64,000 bases of DNA from Cylindrotheca closterium (lineage: Eukaryota > Bacillariophyta > Bacillariophyceae > Bacillariales > Bacillariaceae). The stretch's first letter is position 1; each line of letters starts with the position of its first letter. The position numbers were made by a program, and so were the translations under genes. The stretch spans positions 20,783 through 84,782 of the forward strand of contig CAKOGP040000213.1 of assembly GCA_933822405.4 (NCBI GenBank), written 5' to 3'. Of the stretch, positions 9,833 through 21,150 are shown in pieces. Below the pieces are notes generated by a model. That model searched no databases, was not told the origin of the DNA, and saw only the letters and a list, made by a program, of their open reading frames with translations.

Positions 9833-12132
9833 ATGGAATCATCTGCAGGTGATAGCAGCAGCTCCTCTACCACTCCTAGAAGCATTTACGAACAGACTGG
9901 TGATTCCTCTGCTGCCTTGAAAGGATTGCAGCAACGTCAAGGCAACAATAACAACAATAATAGGGATACTTCTACCAACCCGTACAATGAATTCTTGTGC
10001 CAAAGCATGGTAGGAAAGCGGCCCCTCTCTTCCAAATGGCTCAAACAATTGCAGAACAAAGAAGAAGAGACAGACGTTCTGGTCATTGAACAAAAGATTC
10101 CGCAATCGGAATCGCTGACTGTCTTGTGTCGGTGGATCAAAGCCTACAACAGAGGGCTTGCGTTGCTCATGTTGCACAAACCGAACGATACTTGGGAACT
10201 CGTTTGGACGATTTTTGATCCGGAAGTCATTCAAAACAAGAGCAACCTCATCAAATTACCGCCAAGCAGCACGACCGATGGCAACCAAGAAAGTAGCTCG
10301 ACACATTCTCCAAGACGTACACCGGAAGATGACGAAATGGTTCATGTGTCTTGTCAAATGGCCTTTCTACTGCTACAAGCCCTGCTGACGCCCAACTTTG
10401 ATTCGTCCAAATGTCCTACTTTCGAACAAGATTGCAAGGCCATTCTTACTTGGTTGGAATCTGCCATTGAAGATCAACAGCCCCGCAACAAGTTTTTGCT
10501 CAGCCTGATTCAAAGCAATTTGGAGCTTTCGTCGAATCACAAATTGACCGGAACTGTCAATGACAGTAATGTTCGAGCAGCTCGAAAGGAACTCAAGCAA
10601 GCCATGGAGATCTTTCAACACAAGCTAAAGACTGCGGCCACCACGACACAAGACAATTGCCACGAGACCTCGGCTCTCAATCTCAAGGCGAACACGGAAC
10701 GATTAAAAGGCAATGTCAAGAAATCTTTGGTCTTATTGGGCGAAACCAAGGTGGACGATGACGACGAGGCATTGAGTCAGGAACCTACTCCCGAATCCTT
10801 GGAAGATCCATTGGAGATTATGCAACAAATGGAGCACTACAATAATTTGGCAATGGTCTATCATTCCAATGGAAAACCTAACTTGGCTCTTCATTCTTGG
10901 AGCAAGGCACTCTCCATTGCAACTTCGGAGAAACAAGCTTCGGCTATTCTGCAATCCAACGGAACGCCTCAGGCCAATCATCAAATTTTTATCCTTTACA
11001 ATGCTGCACTAGGTTGCTTGCAACATGGCAAGTACTCGGCGGCTTATCAGTGCATGTCAGTTGTCGTCAAGCATTGGGTGCAGCGGGCAGATTGTTGGTT
11101 GCGATTGGCGGAAGCTTGTATTGGATGGCATTCAGAACTCAAGACTGTTGATTCGATTAACTTTCAGACAGTCCTCGACAGCAATGGGTAAGTGCTGGAC
11201 TTAGGCTGCGACCAAGGATGATTCGCAAACACCATGGTTTTCTCACAATTGAATGCAGGAAAGTGGATGGCTTCTTATTGCAGAATCTCAGCCTACCAGA
11301 TTTGAATCCAGCCAACTTGGCCGAGGTGATTGGAAGCCCCGAGGACTTAGAACAATTGGAAATGAATCCCTTGCCGCGGGCCTCTTTTTGTTTGCGCAAA
11401 TGTCTCAGTTTGCTTGAGGGAAAGCAGAACAAGTCGGAACGAGAGCAACTTGTCTCCCTCTCGGCCCACCTTTCGTTTTCCTACATTTGTCTGAAACAAC
11501 GAGACTACCCCAAGACTCTCCAACATGCAGGATTTGTCCTCCAAAGTGCTTCCTCCCTCATCGTTGCTTGCACACAACGAGTCGCCGCTATCAATAAAGG
11601 AGACGACGATGGTTCCTCCTCCCATGTGGCCCTAAAGGCCGTTGTCCAACGCCAAGTGGCAACTGGACGCATGTACGCGGCCGAGGCCAGTTGTGCCATG
11701 GGTGATGCAGCCGCCAGTATGAACATTCTCGTGCATGGAGGAAGCGATGCTATTGATCGTTTGGCGTCGGACTTGGCGGGGGTCACCTTGGAAGAAGCCG
11801 CCAAGAATCCCAGTGGCAAGGCTCGATTGGCCAAGGCACAAGCCATGGTACGGTGCAATGCCAGTGCGGTGACGGCTCATTTGAATCATTTGGGACCGGC
11901 CAAGCAGCTGGCCATGTCGGCACAAGCCATGGAAAATGCCTACCACCAGAATGCTAGCAAAAACAGCAATGGAACTTCCTCCACTTTGGGAGAACAACAA
12001 CACGCAGCACTGAGTCGGTTGCAATCGCAATCATCTGGACCCATGTACGCCAAGCGAGTCTTGGCCTACTGTATGCTGCGCGAGGGAAATACGTCGGCTG
12101 CACTGCAATTGCTGCGATCGGCACCGCATTAA
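9833..12132 (+). CDS. CCR4-NOT subunit 10 (CNOT10)-like TPR protein
   Basis: Two exons (9833-11187 and 11259-12132) with a 71-bp GT-AG intron give 742 residues, close to the size of animal CNOT10. The protein is helical throughout, with TPR-type pairs such as 'HYNNLAMVYHSNGKPNLALHSWSKAL', 'FILYNAALGCLQHGKYSAAYQCM' and 'CWLRLAEACIG', and later 'RASFCLRKCLSLL' and 'LAYCMLREGNTSAALQLL' near the C-terminus. The spacing of the central hairpins, a CWLRLAEAC helix before a long insert, and the C-terminal PASFCLRxxL-like helix match my knowledge of CNOT10, the scaffold that binds CNOT11 and the CNOT1 N-terminus in the CCR4-NOT deadenylase. The N-terminus has a low-complexity Asn run. The family call rests on motif pattern and length; a generic TPR protein is the alternative. 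Confidence 0.75.
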
Positions 12133-12682
12133 CAAAAGGATGGATTGATTTGGGCATAGGGGTGCGAGGCTCCTATAAATGAATCAATCAAGAATCTTTT
12201 TGAAAGTTGCATAGACTGAGACCTTCTATTCCTATCCTACCTATACAATACGTCGTTACAACCTACCGGCATCATTATCATTAATCATAAAGTGGTTGTA
12301 CATTTTAGAGGGCGGTCTTCTGTCTCCTGTCTGGACGTCAAAATACATACTGAATACTGCGTATCGTAGCGTATATCGTTTGATTCGTCCGACCGCATAA
12401 CATGCCAGTCGCTCACAGTTTCGCATTCACTTATATTATCGCATTGTGATGACATCTTCAACCATATGTCAACTGTTGCGCGATTGGGTATATCCAGTAC
12501 AATAGCTACCACAGTCAACGTTGGTACTAGCGTTTCTAAAGATTGAAACATGGAAGCAGCAGCAAGAGGATGGAGTCTCCAAGCTCTCACAATCTGTTTA
12601 TTGACCAAACTACGTTCAATACGGCAGTTTCAGTATCTATAGCATTATCAAAGCAATCTTTGTGTGAATCATCATCATCGCC
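12133..12682. other. Intergenic, no supported gene
   Basis: About 550 bp between the CNOT10-like gene and the DUF285 gene. A longer frame from 12570 runs through the first exon of the next gene but joins the second exon out of frame, so I regard it as non-coding. No repeat or RNA gene was seen. Confidence 0.5.
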
Positions 12683-15600
12683 ATGGCCCTTCAAGAGCAA
12701 ATCGTTGAAACCAAAGGTGCTTTCGGACGCACCTCTTCCCTTTGCAGGAAGAAAGCGTTCGGTGGTAAGTACAATGAAACAGGGTCGTCCTTTCCCTTTT
12801 TCATTCACGTCTAACGTTATACGGGTTTATTATACTGATTGTTGCATATCTCAGGGACCATCGTCGTTCTCATTGTGGCATTAGGAGCTATCGTTTCCAC
12901 TGTTTTGGCCGGGAAGAAATCGTCCACAGTGCTTGCCGATTCTAGAGCTATCGAACGCGACTACGATGATTTCACCCATGACAACGATAAGAGAAAGTTG
13001 CCAGCTGGCAACATTGATGTGTCTAAGCAGTGGGATAACTTTTTCAAGTCGGAAGAAGCTGAAGTTGCCTCGGTGCAAAGCTCGTCCGCTGATCACGATC
13101 TTACCCAAGCTCAGAGAAACTTGCGACCTGGCAAGTTTCCAACCCCTCCAGGTCTCGTTGTAGCCCCAGTGCACGCGCCGGTGCTGGCTCCAACACTTGG
13201 AACACGACCCCAATTCAAGCCTGCTCCGCCCTCACGACCAACACTGCAGCCGACACCTAGACCTACATCGGCTCCAACCCCTGGACCGACACCAAATCCT
13301 ACTCCTGATCCTACGCCTGGCCCCACTCCCAATCCGACACTGGGTACAAAGCCGTCTCGAAATCCTACACCTGGACCGACACCAAATCCTACACTAGGTA
13401 CAAAGCCGTCTCGAAATCCTACACCTGGACCGACACCAAATCCAACACCTGGTACAAAGCCGTCTCCCGATCCGACACCTGAACCGACACCAAATCCTAC
13501 TTCGGATCCAACTACCGGCCCTACCGCAGCCCCCACACCTGTACCAACTACAGCTCCAACAGCAGCTCCGACCCGCGTACCAACAGCTGGACCCAGTCCA
13601 GACCCTACTTCATTGCCAACAACTGGACCAACTGCTGCCCCAACCCGAGCACCAACTTCTGGACCAACGGCAGCTCCAACTTCCCCTCCAACTCGAGGCC
13701 CCACTGAAGGCCCTACCCCTGCTGCAACACAGGCGCCAACTCCTGGACCCACACCAAGCCCTACCACAGCACCTACACTTGTACCGACTACATTACCCAG
13801 CGAAAGCCCGTCCTCGCGCCCTTCCTCTGGCCCTACGGTACCGCCCACGGCTGGACCAACTAAAGCTCCAACTAAAGCTCCAACTACAGCTCCAACTACA
13901 GCTCCAACTACAGCTCCAACTACAGCTCCAACAAATGGACCAACAAATGGACCGAGTCCCGACCCTACATCATTGCCCACAAGTGGACCAACGGTAGCTC
14001 TAACTCGAGCACCAACGAATGGACCAACATTAGCTCCAACCCGAACACCAACATCTGGACCTAGTCCTGACCCTACTTCACTGCCCACAACAGGACCGAC
14101 AACAGCACCAACAGCTGCATCCACTCTATCTCCGACTTCACAGCCAACAACGCCATGTTTTCAAACCAACAGTGAGCTCTCTCGTGCAGTTGATCGATGG
14201 TTTCTGTCTTCTGATTACAAGGCATCAGTAGAGGCCCAATATGGATTGATCGGAGAATGGTGTTTTGGTCCAGGTGTCACCAGCATGAGAGACCTTTTCA
14301 GGGATCGTTCTACTTTCAACGAGGATATTGGAGGTTGGGACGTCTCTTCTATCACTGATATGGGATTCATGTTCTTGCGTGCAACTTCCTTCAACCAAAA
14401 TATAGGATCATGGAATGTGTCTTCTGTCACCAACATGGAATACATCCTGAACCAGGTACCATCCTTCGATCAGCAGTTGTCATCATGGGATGTGTCCTCT
14501 GTCACCACCATGCAAGCCGCCTTTGCTTATTCACATTCCTTCAATGGCGATATTTCATCCTGGGATGTGTCTTCCGTCCGAAATATGTTTGGAATGTTTT
14601 ATGGAACATCATCTTTCAATCAGAATATCTCACCTTGGAATGTTTCCGCTGTTACAAACATGGGGCGGATGTTCATAAGCGCAAAATCCTTCAATCAAGA
14701 CATCTCCAATTGGGATGTGTCCTCTGTCTCTAACATGTATGGAATCTTCAGTGGTGCATCCGCATTGAATCAGAATCTTTGTCCATGGGGCTTGCGCCTT
14801 CCAAGCAATGCTGAAGTTAACGATATGTTTCCAAGCGCCAACAGCTGCCCATCACGATCCAGTCCAAACCTCTCCCGGAATCCACCAAGTCCCTTTTGCC
14901 ACGTTTGTCTTCTACCTCCGCCAGAGCCTTATTTTCAAACCAACATTGAGCTTTCTGTTGCGGTTGATAGATGGTTTCAGTCATCTGAATTGAAGGCATC
15001 AGTCGAGGCCCAATATGGCCCGATCGGAGAATGGATTTTCAGTCCAGAGGTCACAAGCATGTTCGCGCTATTCAGGGACCGTTCTTCTTTCAACGAGGAT
15101 ATTAGCAAGTGGGATGTCTCTTCCATCACTGACATGAGATACCTGTTCGATCATGCATCATCCTTCAATCAAGACTTGTCTTTATGGGACGTTTCTTCAG
15201 TCACTGACATGACGTACATGTTCAGAACGGCAACTTCCTTCGACGGAGACGTGTCACCATGGGACGTTTCATCCGTTACTAATATGCATGGAATGTTCTC
15301 TGAAGCAACTTCCTTCAACCAAGATCTATCAGCATGGGACGTTTCTTCTGTTACCAACATGAATTGGATGTTTCGCACTGCATCAAGTTTCAATCAAGAC
15401 TTGTCATTATGGGACGTTTCTTCCGTCATCAGCATGGGTAGCACGTTCTCCTGGGCTTCTTCCTTCAACGGAGACGTAACATCATGGGATGTCTCTTCTG
15501 TGCTATATATGAATTGGATGTTCAGCAACGCAAGAGCTTTCAATCAAGATTTGTCGACATGGGAGATTTCTTCTGTCGCAGATATTTCGTACATGTTCCA

Positions 15601-15763
15601 TGAAGCAGAATCCTTCAATCAGGATCTTTGTCCTTGGGGCTTGCGCATTCCTAGCAGTGCCGATGTTGACAAAGCGTTTTTCGGCGCATCCAACTGCCCA
15701 TCGCCATCCGATCCAAACCTCTCTGCGAATCTGCCAGGCCCCTTTTGCCACGTTTGTGTATAG
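12683..15763 (+). CDS. BspA-like DUF285-repeat surface protein on a Pro/Thr-rich stalk
   Basis: Two exons (12683-12764, 12855-15763; 90-bp GT-AG intron) give 996 residues. The start at 12683 (GCCATGG context) is the only ATG I found whose exon joins exon 2 in frame. It yields a short basic cytoplasmic head and a membrane segment at ~28-47 (GTIVVLIVALGAIVSTVLA), i.e. a type II anchor or uncleaved signal. Residues ~140-460 are a PTxxPT/PTPxPTP array of mucin-like stalk character. Two homologous blocks follow (~461-718 and ~720-996). Each opens with 'FQTNxELS.AVDRWF', carries 7-9 units of about 24 residues of the SSVTNMxxMFxxAxSFNQDLSxWDV type (DUF285, PF03382), and ends with 'LCPWGLR...PFCHVC'. 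The protein is probably extracellular, for cell-surface or frustule adhesion; no enzyme motif is present. Confidence 0.88.
13193..14150 (+). repeat. Degenerate Pro/Thr-coding tandem repeat
   Basis: About 960 bp of short imperfect repeats, mainly of the form CC(A/T)AC(A/T)nnnGGACCnAC, encode the PTxxPT stalk of the DUF285 protein. Local higher-order duplications occur, for example the ~60-bp unit (CCTGGACCGACACCAAATCC...) repeated around 13310-13470 and the 15-bp GCTCCAACTACA unit at about 13863-13930. The repeat also leaves the opposite strand open (13111-14124), which is a shadow. Confidence 0.85.
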
Positions 15764-16106
15764 ATTAAGAAATATGTTTAGCTCTGGAGTGAATCATAGT
15801 ATCAGCATCCTTCGCACTTCTATCAATACCGTACACTACGTGACACATTCATGCGTAAATTGAAAGTGTCATTGTTGGTTCTGCGTATTATATATGATGT
15901 TGGAAATTAAGGAAGACTCGTTCGACCCGACATTTGGAACACACGCAAATTGAAATATATAACGCGTGCGTATGGTGCGGTAAGAATAATTTGAATTCCG
16001 AACATTAAAACACAACATCACAGGAAATCCTGTTGAAAGCGGCGCAATAACAAGTCAGTCAGCATACTACAGTACAGTATCGGTACTACTCTAGTACAAT
16101 TTCATC
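15764..16106. other. Intergenic, no supported gene
   Basis: AT-rich 3' flank of the DUF285 gene, then the FolD promoter region. An ACTACAGTACAGTATCGGTACTACTCTAGTAC-like GTAC-rich stretch ends about 12 bp before the FolD ATG. Nothing else was recognised. Confidence 0.55.
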
Positions 16107-17126
16107 ATGACAACAGAAGCCACCAACAAGTGCACCATCATTGATGGCAAAAAGACAGCAGCCACGATCCGTCAAGAACTCAAGGAAGAAATTGAGTCTT
16201 TGGCCCAATCGCACAATGGCATTGTTCCGGGACTTGCCGTCGTCTTGGTGGGCAATCGAGTCGATTCGGCCACATATGTGAGAATGAAGAAAAAGGCTGC
16301 TGTCGAAATTGGGATTCATTCCATTGATGTCACCTTGCCAATCACCATTTCGCAACAAGACCTCAAGGCAGAAATTGAGAAGCTGAACCAGGACCCCAAG
16401 GTTCATGGGATTCTCGTTCAATTGCCACTTCCAGAGCACATCAAAGAGTCTGAAATTCTCATGGCGATAGATTACACCAAAGATGCCGATGGATTTTCTG
16501 CACGAAACATTGGCAACATGTGGTTGGGGCGTGGGACAGGAGATCCACCCTTGGCCATTCCCTGCACTCCTGCTGGATGCATCGATTTGTTGCAACGTTA
16601 TGAAATTGATATCACTGGTAAGGAATGTGTTGTGCTGGGTCGGAGTAATATTGTGGGCATGCCAGTAGCTGCCCTCTTGCAGTCCTGCAATGGAACCGTC
16701 ACAGTTTGTCACTCTCGGACCAAGAACATTCCCGAAATCATTGGTCGGGCCGACATTTTGATTGCTGCCATTGGCAAACCCGAATACGTCCGCGGAGAGT
16801 GGCTCAAGCCAGGAGTCGTCATTGTGGATGTGGGTATCAATGACAAGCCCGATGCTACCAAGAAGCGGGGATACCGATTGGTCGGAGACGTCCACTACGA
16901 CGAAGCGTTGCAAAAGGCCAGTGCCATTACGCCGGTTCCAGGAGGTGTGGGCCCAATGACCATTGCCATGCTCATGAAAAATACCGTCAATTTGTGCCGT
17001 CACTCGTTGGGACTTCCACGATTGACACTCCGAAACAAGATTCATAGATCTTTGAGTCATCGAGACTTTGTTCACACCACCATCCACACTACCCCTGATG
17101 CTGCTGCTGCGAATGGCACAAATTAA
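16107..17126 (+). CDS. folD: Bifunctional methylenetetrahydrofolate dehydrogenase / methenyltetrahydrofolate cyclohydrolase
   Basis: Intronless, 339 residues. The enzyme interconverts 5,10-methylene-, 5,10-methenyl- and 10-formyl-tetrahydrofolate in one-carbon metabolism. All FolD landmarks are visible: the catalytic YxxxK (Y57, K61 in 'SATYVRMKKKAA'), 'VHGILVQLPLP', 'KDADGF', 'PCTPAGCIDLL', the Rossmann segment 'VVLGRSNIVGMPVAALL' and the C-terminal 'PVPGGVGPMTIAMLMKNTV'. It is the monofunctional-length dehydrogenase/cyclohydrolase without a formyl-THF synthetase domain. A C-terminal extension of ~40 residues follows the conserved core. No signal or transit peptide is apparent, so a cytosolic location is inferred. 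The next gene is convergent. Confidence 0.96.
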   Translation: MTTEATNKCTIIDGKKTAATIRQELKEEIESLAQSHNGIVPGLAVVLVGNRVDSATYVRMKKKAAVEIGIHSIDVTLPITISQQDLKAEIEKLNQDPKVHGILVQLPLPEHIKESEILMAIDYTKDADGFSARNIGNMWLGRGTGDPPLAIPCTPAGCIDLLQRYEIDITGKECVVLGRSNIVGMPVAALLQSCNGTVTVCHSRTKNIPEIIGRADILIAAIGKPEYVRGEWLKPGVVIVDVGINDKPDATKKRGYRLVGDVHYDEALQKASAITPVPGGVGPMTIAMLMKNTVNLCRHSLGLPRLTLRNKIHRSLSHRDFVHTTIHTTPDAAAANGTN

Positions 17127-17785
17127 TAGAATGACAAGATCAGTGGGTGCAAGCAAGTATGAACGATTCTGGTCGTGTTTGGGACAATCGACCAAGCCCT
17201 GAATCAATCAAGCAAGCACGAGGAAAAGAGTCGACTTTTGGTTTTTAAAAAAAGATGAAACTCGAAACTGCAAATGTCGTTTCAGATTGAAACGACAACG
17301 GATATCAGATACTGGGAAAAGCTCATATATCTTTCAGTATCCGGTACTGGCTAATGTTACTGCAATAAGTTCCTCTTGGATTGATCCAATCTTTATAATA
17401 GTACCGGTATCTATATGTATACTTGACTTTGAGGTGTTTGGCGTTGATAGACTGGTGATCGTACAAATGAGAATGTACACAGCCATGACTTTTCCTGTCA
17501 GTAAAAAAGATTACCATTACATTCTGAGCTGGAGTCCCATTCTTCGTTCTCGCCATGTTCTTGAACACATGCCGGAACAGCGACAGTACACGTACAGTAT
17601 GACAGCACCCGATTTTGCAACCAACAGGCACAATGACAAAAGGTTCTAAATTCAAGTGTGGCAGAATCATGTTTGCTGGACTGGATGTTGCGGTACTGCA
17701 CGGCTAGAGTTTTGAAACTTATGCTTCGTCGAGTTCAGCAAGCAGCCATCCATACACAATATGCATCAAGGCTAATCCTTTCGTC
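17127..17785. other. Intergenic between convergent genes, no supported gene
   Basis: About 660 bp between the convergent folD and globin genes. Open frames of ~115-120 codons exist on both strands over the same bases (17287-17670), but neither has domain-like character, and the overlap suggests chance. No repeat or RNA gene was seen. Confidence 0.5.
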
Positions 17786-18400
17786 CTATTGATGGGGTGC
17801 CTGTTGGAATTTCTCCAAATCAAAGTCGCTGGCGTCGAATTCAAACTCGTGTAGGTCAGCATAGGACTTCATCTTGGTTTCCAAAAAGGAGATGACGCAA
17901 GGCAATATTCGATGGTCTTGTTCAAAGTGCTTGTGATTCTGGCAGATCGCTCCATGCATGTGACGCATCCATCGCCTGGCATTATCGGCAGTCATGACTT
18001 TGGGACCAGCTCGGCCAGTGTGATGATACCTGAGCCGAAAAAGACCACCATGATAGGCCCGCCCGCCTCCCATGGCATCAATCCAGTAGGCTGCTTGGAC
18101 GTTGATGTGGTGCCGCATAGTGTCCAATCGTTCAAAGGCTTGTTTCAGTTCCACATCGCCAATCTCATCGCCCTTTTCTTCCGACACAGAATAGATAGAC
18201 TTGTAGAATGCCTCGCAGATATCCAAAATTGGGTCTTTTCCCCATATACTATACAATTGCCAGAAGTAAAGGGATGTGGTCTGATCCATATTAGCATCCA
18301 GTGATAGGTCAATCTCTGAAGGATTGTCCACCAACTTTAGGTATTCATGTTGTGTATCAAGCGTACTGTAACCTTTGCGAGAAGAGTAGGGGCACGCCAT
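17786..18400 (-). CDS. Truncated (2/2) haemoglobin, group II-like
   Basis: Intronless, 204 residues, ATG at 18400. The core (residues ~40-165) follows the truncated-globin order: a B-helix 'ILDICEAFYKSIYS', an E-helix ending 'QAAYWIDAMGGGRAY', then 'LFRLRYHHTG', which aligns with the group II motif RLRMRH; the second His of 'YHH' would be the proximal haem ligand. A G-helix 'ADNARRWMRHMHGA' matches the DARDAWLxxM type. Such proteins bind O2/NO/CO or detoxify NO and peroxide. This protein is longer than the usual ~130 residues, with ~40 extra at the N-terminus and an acidic C-terminal tail. No targeting peptide is visible. Group assignment is by motif only. Confidence 0.85.
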   Translation of the reverse strand: MACPYSSRKGYSTLDTQHEYLKLVDNPSEIDLSLDANMDQTTSLYFWQLYSIWGKDPILDICEAFYKSIYSVSEEKGDEIGDVELKQAFERLDTMRHHINVQAAYWIDAMGGGRAYHGGLFRLRYHHTGRAGPKVMTADNARRWMRHMHGAICQNHKHFEQDHRILPCVISFLETKMKSYADLHEFEFDASDFDLEKFQQAPHQ

Positions 18401-18916
18401 TTTGTTTGTTTGTTCGTTCGTTCAAAAGTTCAAAAGAGACGCGGGTAGTCAGATTACTTGCTTCCTATTTCAAAGCAAATGAGTAATTTATGAGGACTGA
18501 CTCTAGAGCATCCAACTCCCAACAACACAATCATTGAAACGGTAGGCTTTCTGAAATGTGCCAAAGAAATGAAAAGAACAGAATGTTTGAATTAGTCGGA
18601 TTAGTCAAGCGTCGGATACGACTTGCATGCGATGCGTACATCGGTTTCGACTTTGGTGGATGAAAGCATTATAAAATATCAGGGACGTCCGGGAAAATCA
18701 ACATTTACTCCAAAGAATTGTATGCTAAATTTCTATTTCCCGGCCGTTCCAGGAGCTGTGATGTGTGAACATTTGTTCTATATATCTTCAGCATGTGTGC
18801 TTCTAATGTCAGTTGCAAATTGCTGATGGAAACTATATGGGCTATATCAATATATACGGCATCGAGGTCAAAGGCGAATGAATCAAGAACGTGCAGACCA
18901 AACCACTGAGTTGCAA
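18401..18916. other. Intergenic, no supported gene
   Basis: About 515 bp between the globin start and the 3' end of the dioxygenase gene. It includes a TTTGTTTGTTCGTTCGTTC pyrimidine/TTCG-rich leader immediately upstream of the globin gene (on its strand, GAACGAACGAACAAACAAA). No other structure was recognised. Confidence 0.55.
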
Positions 18917-20840
18917 TTATAATGATTGCGATTTGGTGGAAGGTATCCAAGCCCCATGAAACTCCAAGGGAGACCTATTTCCAGTTGGTGCAGTGGCAAG
19001 AACGTTCATAGTCTTGGCATCCAAAACCAAAAACTTGGTTTCTTGTTCTTTTCCAAAGTAAGCGTGGGTCAAAAGAACCCCATCATCCTCTTCGGTCCCA
19101 TTGGGATCTGCCACAAACGCAGGCTCGGAGACGTACACCGAGTCCTGCTGGAAGTATGCGGCAATCTTGTTTTCTTCCAAGTCAAACTTGAATAGACCCC
19201 AATTGTCATAATCTGGCGAACCAAGTGCATATGCTCCAAACGAATACACAAATCTTGGATGTGGTTGCTCACGAGGAGAGACAGCAGTGTCTGGACAAAT
19301 GTCCTTTCCATGGTAGGATCGAGAATATCTGGTCACTGGCAGCTCAAATCCTTGTTGAATATCTTCGTTCCATTCGACAGAAACCGTTTGTCTATTGAGA
19401 TCACAATTGATATCGCAAAACTTGCCACCTTTGTGAATCTTGGATCGCCATTCCAATCCCTCTTTAGCTTGCTCCAGTCGCATAAACTGATGCTCTCCAG
19501 TCAACTGGTCTGGCTCCTTGTATGCACATAGACGAAGTGATACAATGGTACCGTCATCATTCGCAAGAAGCTCGGCTTGACTGATGCTGTGATAAAAGAA
19601 TACCTTCTCATCCACTGACTGATCCAACACGAGATCTCCCGAGTTTAGGTCGACTACCAGAACACGGGTACGATCCACTTGCTCCATTGCTCTCAGAAAG
19701 CCCAATTCAATCATTCTGGAAAGGTCGACATCGAGCCTCAGTGGTTGCACCACAATGACCGCATAGTTCTTGGATACTCCAAAGGAATGAAAGTAGGGAA
19801 CCCCATCCTCGCAGGGGGTGCTAGCAACCACCTCGCGCTCCGAATTGCCATCAAGATGTGTACTCTCTTTAACCAAATTGATGACAGGGCCATCGAGTCC
19901 AAGTTCCACGGCAACATTGTAGGTATCGACTGTATCCGGGGCAGAACGTTCTCCTTGGGCGTAGAGTGGATGCGCTGTCATGTCGAATGAGCGAAACGTT
20001 CAATAATAAAAAGTGTTAGAAAGTTGCCATCCATGATCGTAATCAGAGGAGCCCAACAGTAAACTTACTCGTGCAGAGCATTTCATAACCTTTTGCTCCC
20101 TTGGCAAACTTGTTCATTGTGGATGACGACAGAGTATTCATGCTGTTCAAATCAACTTGGGTTCGCGGCGGAGCATCCGTCATGGCCGTAATTGGTTTGT
20201 TCGCTTCTGAGCGATTAGGCTGATAGTCCCAAATATTGACAGGGGTATTGTCAAACTTGGTAACTGTATTCCACAATGCTTCAGCTATTCGCATGGGACC
20301 AGCTTTTGGTTGCTTGGAATGCATATCCAATACCGGTCCTGTGCCAACTCCAAATGGCAAGGAATTTGGGTTCTCTTTGTAGGCCTTATACCACATGCCT
20401 TCCAAGAATCGAGCTTGGTATTCGACGCTTGCGCCGGCATTCTCGTCTTCACTACTCTCAGTCGTCGTCGACTGAGTGATGCGATACGAATGAATCTTGG
20501 CCAAACCGTCAAAAATGTAGGAAAACATTTCGTCCTTGGTGGTCCAAATTCCACATCCATTTCGAATCAGCGTTCCTTGAACATAGGATGGAATATTTTG
20601 TTCCGTGTCTACCTCTAATGATTTCCAAGTCCGAATCTCATTGGGAGCATCGGATATCCAATCAACAAAGTTGACATTCTTTGGTTGTTCATCTTGCTTG
20701 GTGATGGTTTGGCTTTTGGAAGGCGCGGCTTTTGGTTGGCTACTAAAAGCATGGGTAGCCCAGTCATGCTTGTCAAACACTGTTGTCGATAGAACAACGA
20801 CGAGGATGAAAAGCTGAAAACTGCCGCTATGTAGCATCAT
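18917..20840 (-). CDS. Carotenoid cleavage dioxygenase (RPE65 family), probably plastid-targeted
   Basis: Two exons (20840-20069 and 19974-18917) with a 94-bp GT-AG intron give 609 residues. The family uses Fe(II) held by four His to cut carotenoid or related double bonds. All four are present: H259 in 'TTHP' (restored by splicing), H320 in 'YFHSFG', H386 in 'FYHSIS', H597 in 'FHGAW'. 'GTLIRNGCGIW' and 'FDGLAKIHSYRI' match the N-terminal blades. The N-terminus (ATG at 20840) has a hydrophobic signal segment followed by THAF|SSQP, an ASAFAP-like junction typical of diatom bipartite plastid targeting. Substrate cannot be deduced; apocarotenoid formation in the plastid is inferred. A TTG-initiated extension upstream is not needed. 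Confidence 0.92.
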
Positions 20841-21150
20841 TGTGGAATTTCGTTGTTGCTTGAGATTTTTATGATGCAATCGTCATCACAATGAAGAATG
20901 GAAATGAAGTCAGATGGGTCGTATCTCCAAATGTTCACAGTGATCAGAACCTCCGCCGCTGAGGTCATCATGTAATGGTGGATGAAGGCCGATTTGACTA
21001 TTAGCAAATCTACCAGCATACTTCAGAAAGATTAAAATATGTACAATAATAAAGTAGTTAAACAAAAACTGTGTCGACTCTTTTCCCACTTGGTTGTCGC
21101 AAGATGTTCATTCCCCAGGTCATGAGACGGCAGCCTAAAGGGGATATTTT
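20841..21150. other. Intergenic, no supported gene
   Basis: About 310 bp between two minus-strand genes. It holds the presumed promoter of the dioxygenase gene and the 3' flank of the DsbA-like gene. No motif stands out. Confidence 0.5.

Noticed and set aside
12570..12764. Alternative first exon for the DUF285 gene starting at ATG 12570
   Set aside because: It has a good donor but joins exon 2 in the wrong frame and meets a stop after ten codons; the ATG at 12683 joins in frame and precedes the membrane segment sensibly.
13111..14124. Minus-strand 337-codon frame rich in VGAxVGxxVG
   Set aside because: It is the exact antisense of the PTxxPT-coding repeat of the DUF285 gene; codon repetition keeps the opposite strand open.
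17287..17670. Overlapping frames on both strands between folD and the globin gene
   Set aside because: Mutually antisense, no domain character; typical chance frames in intergenic DNA.
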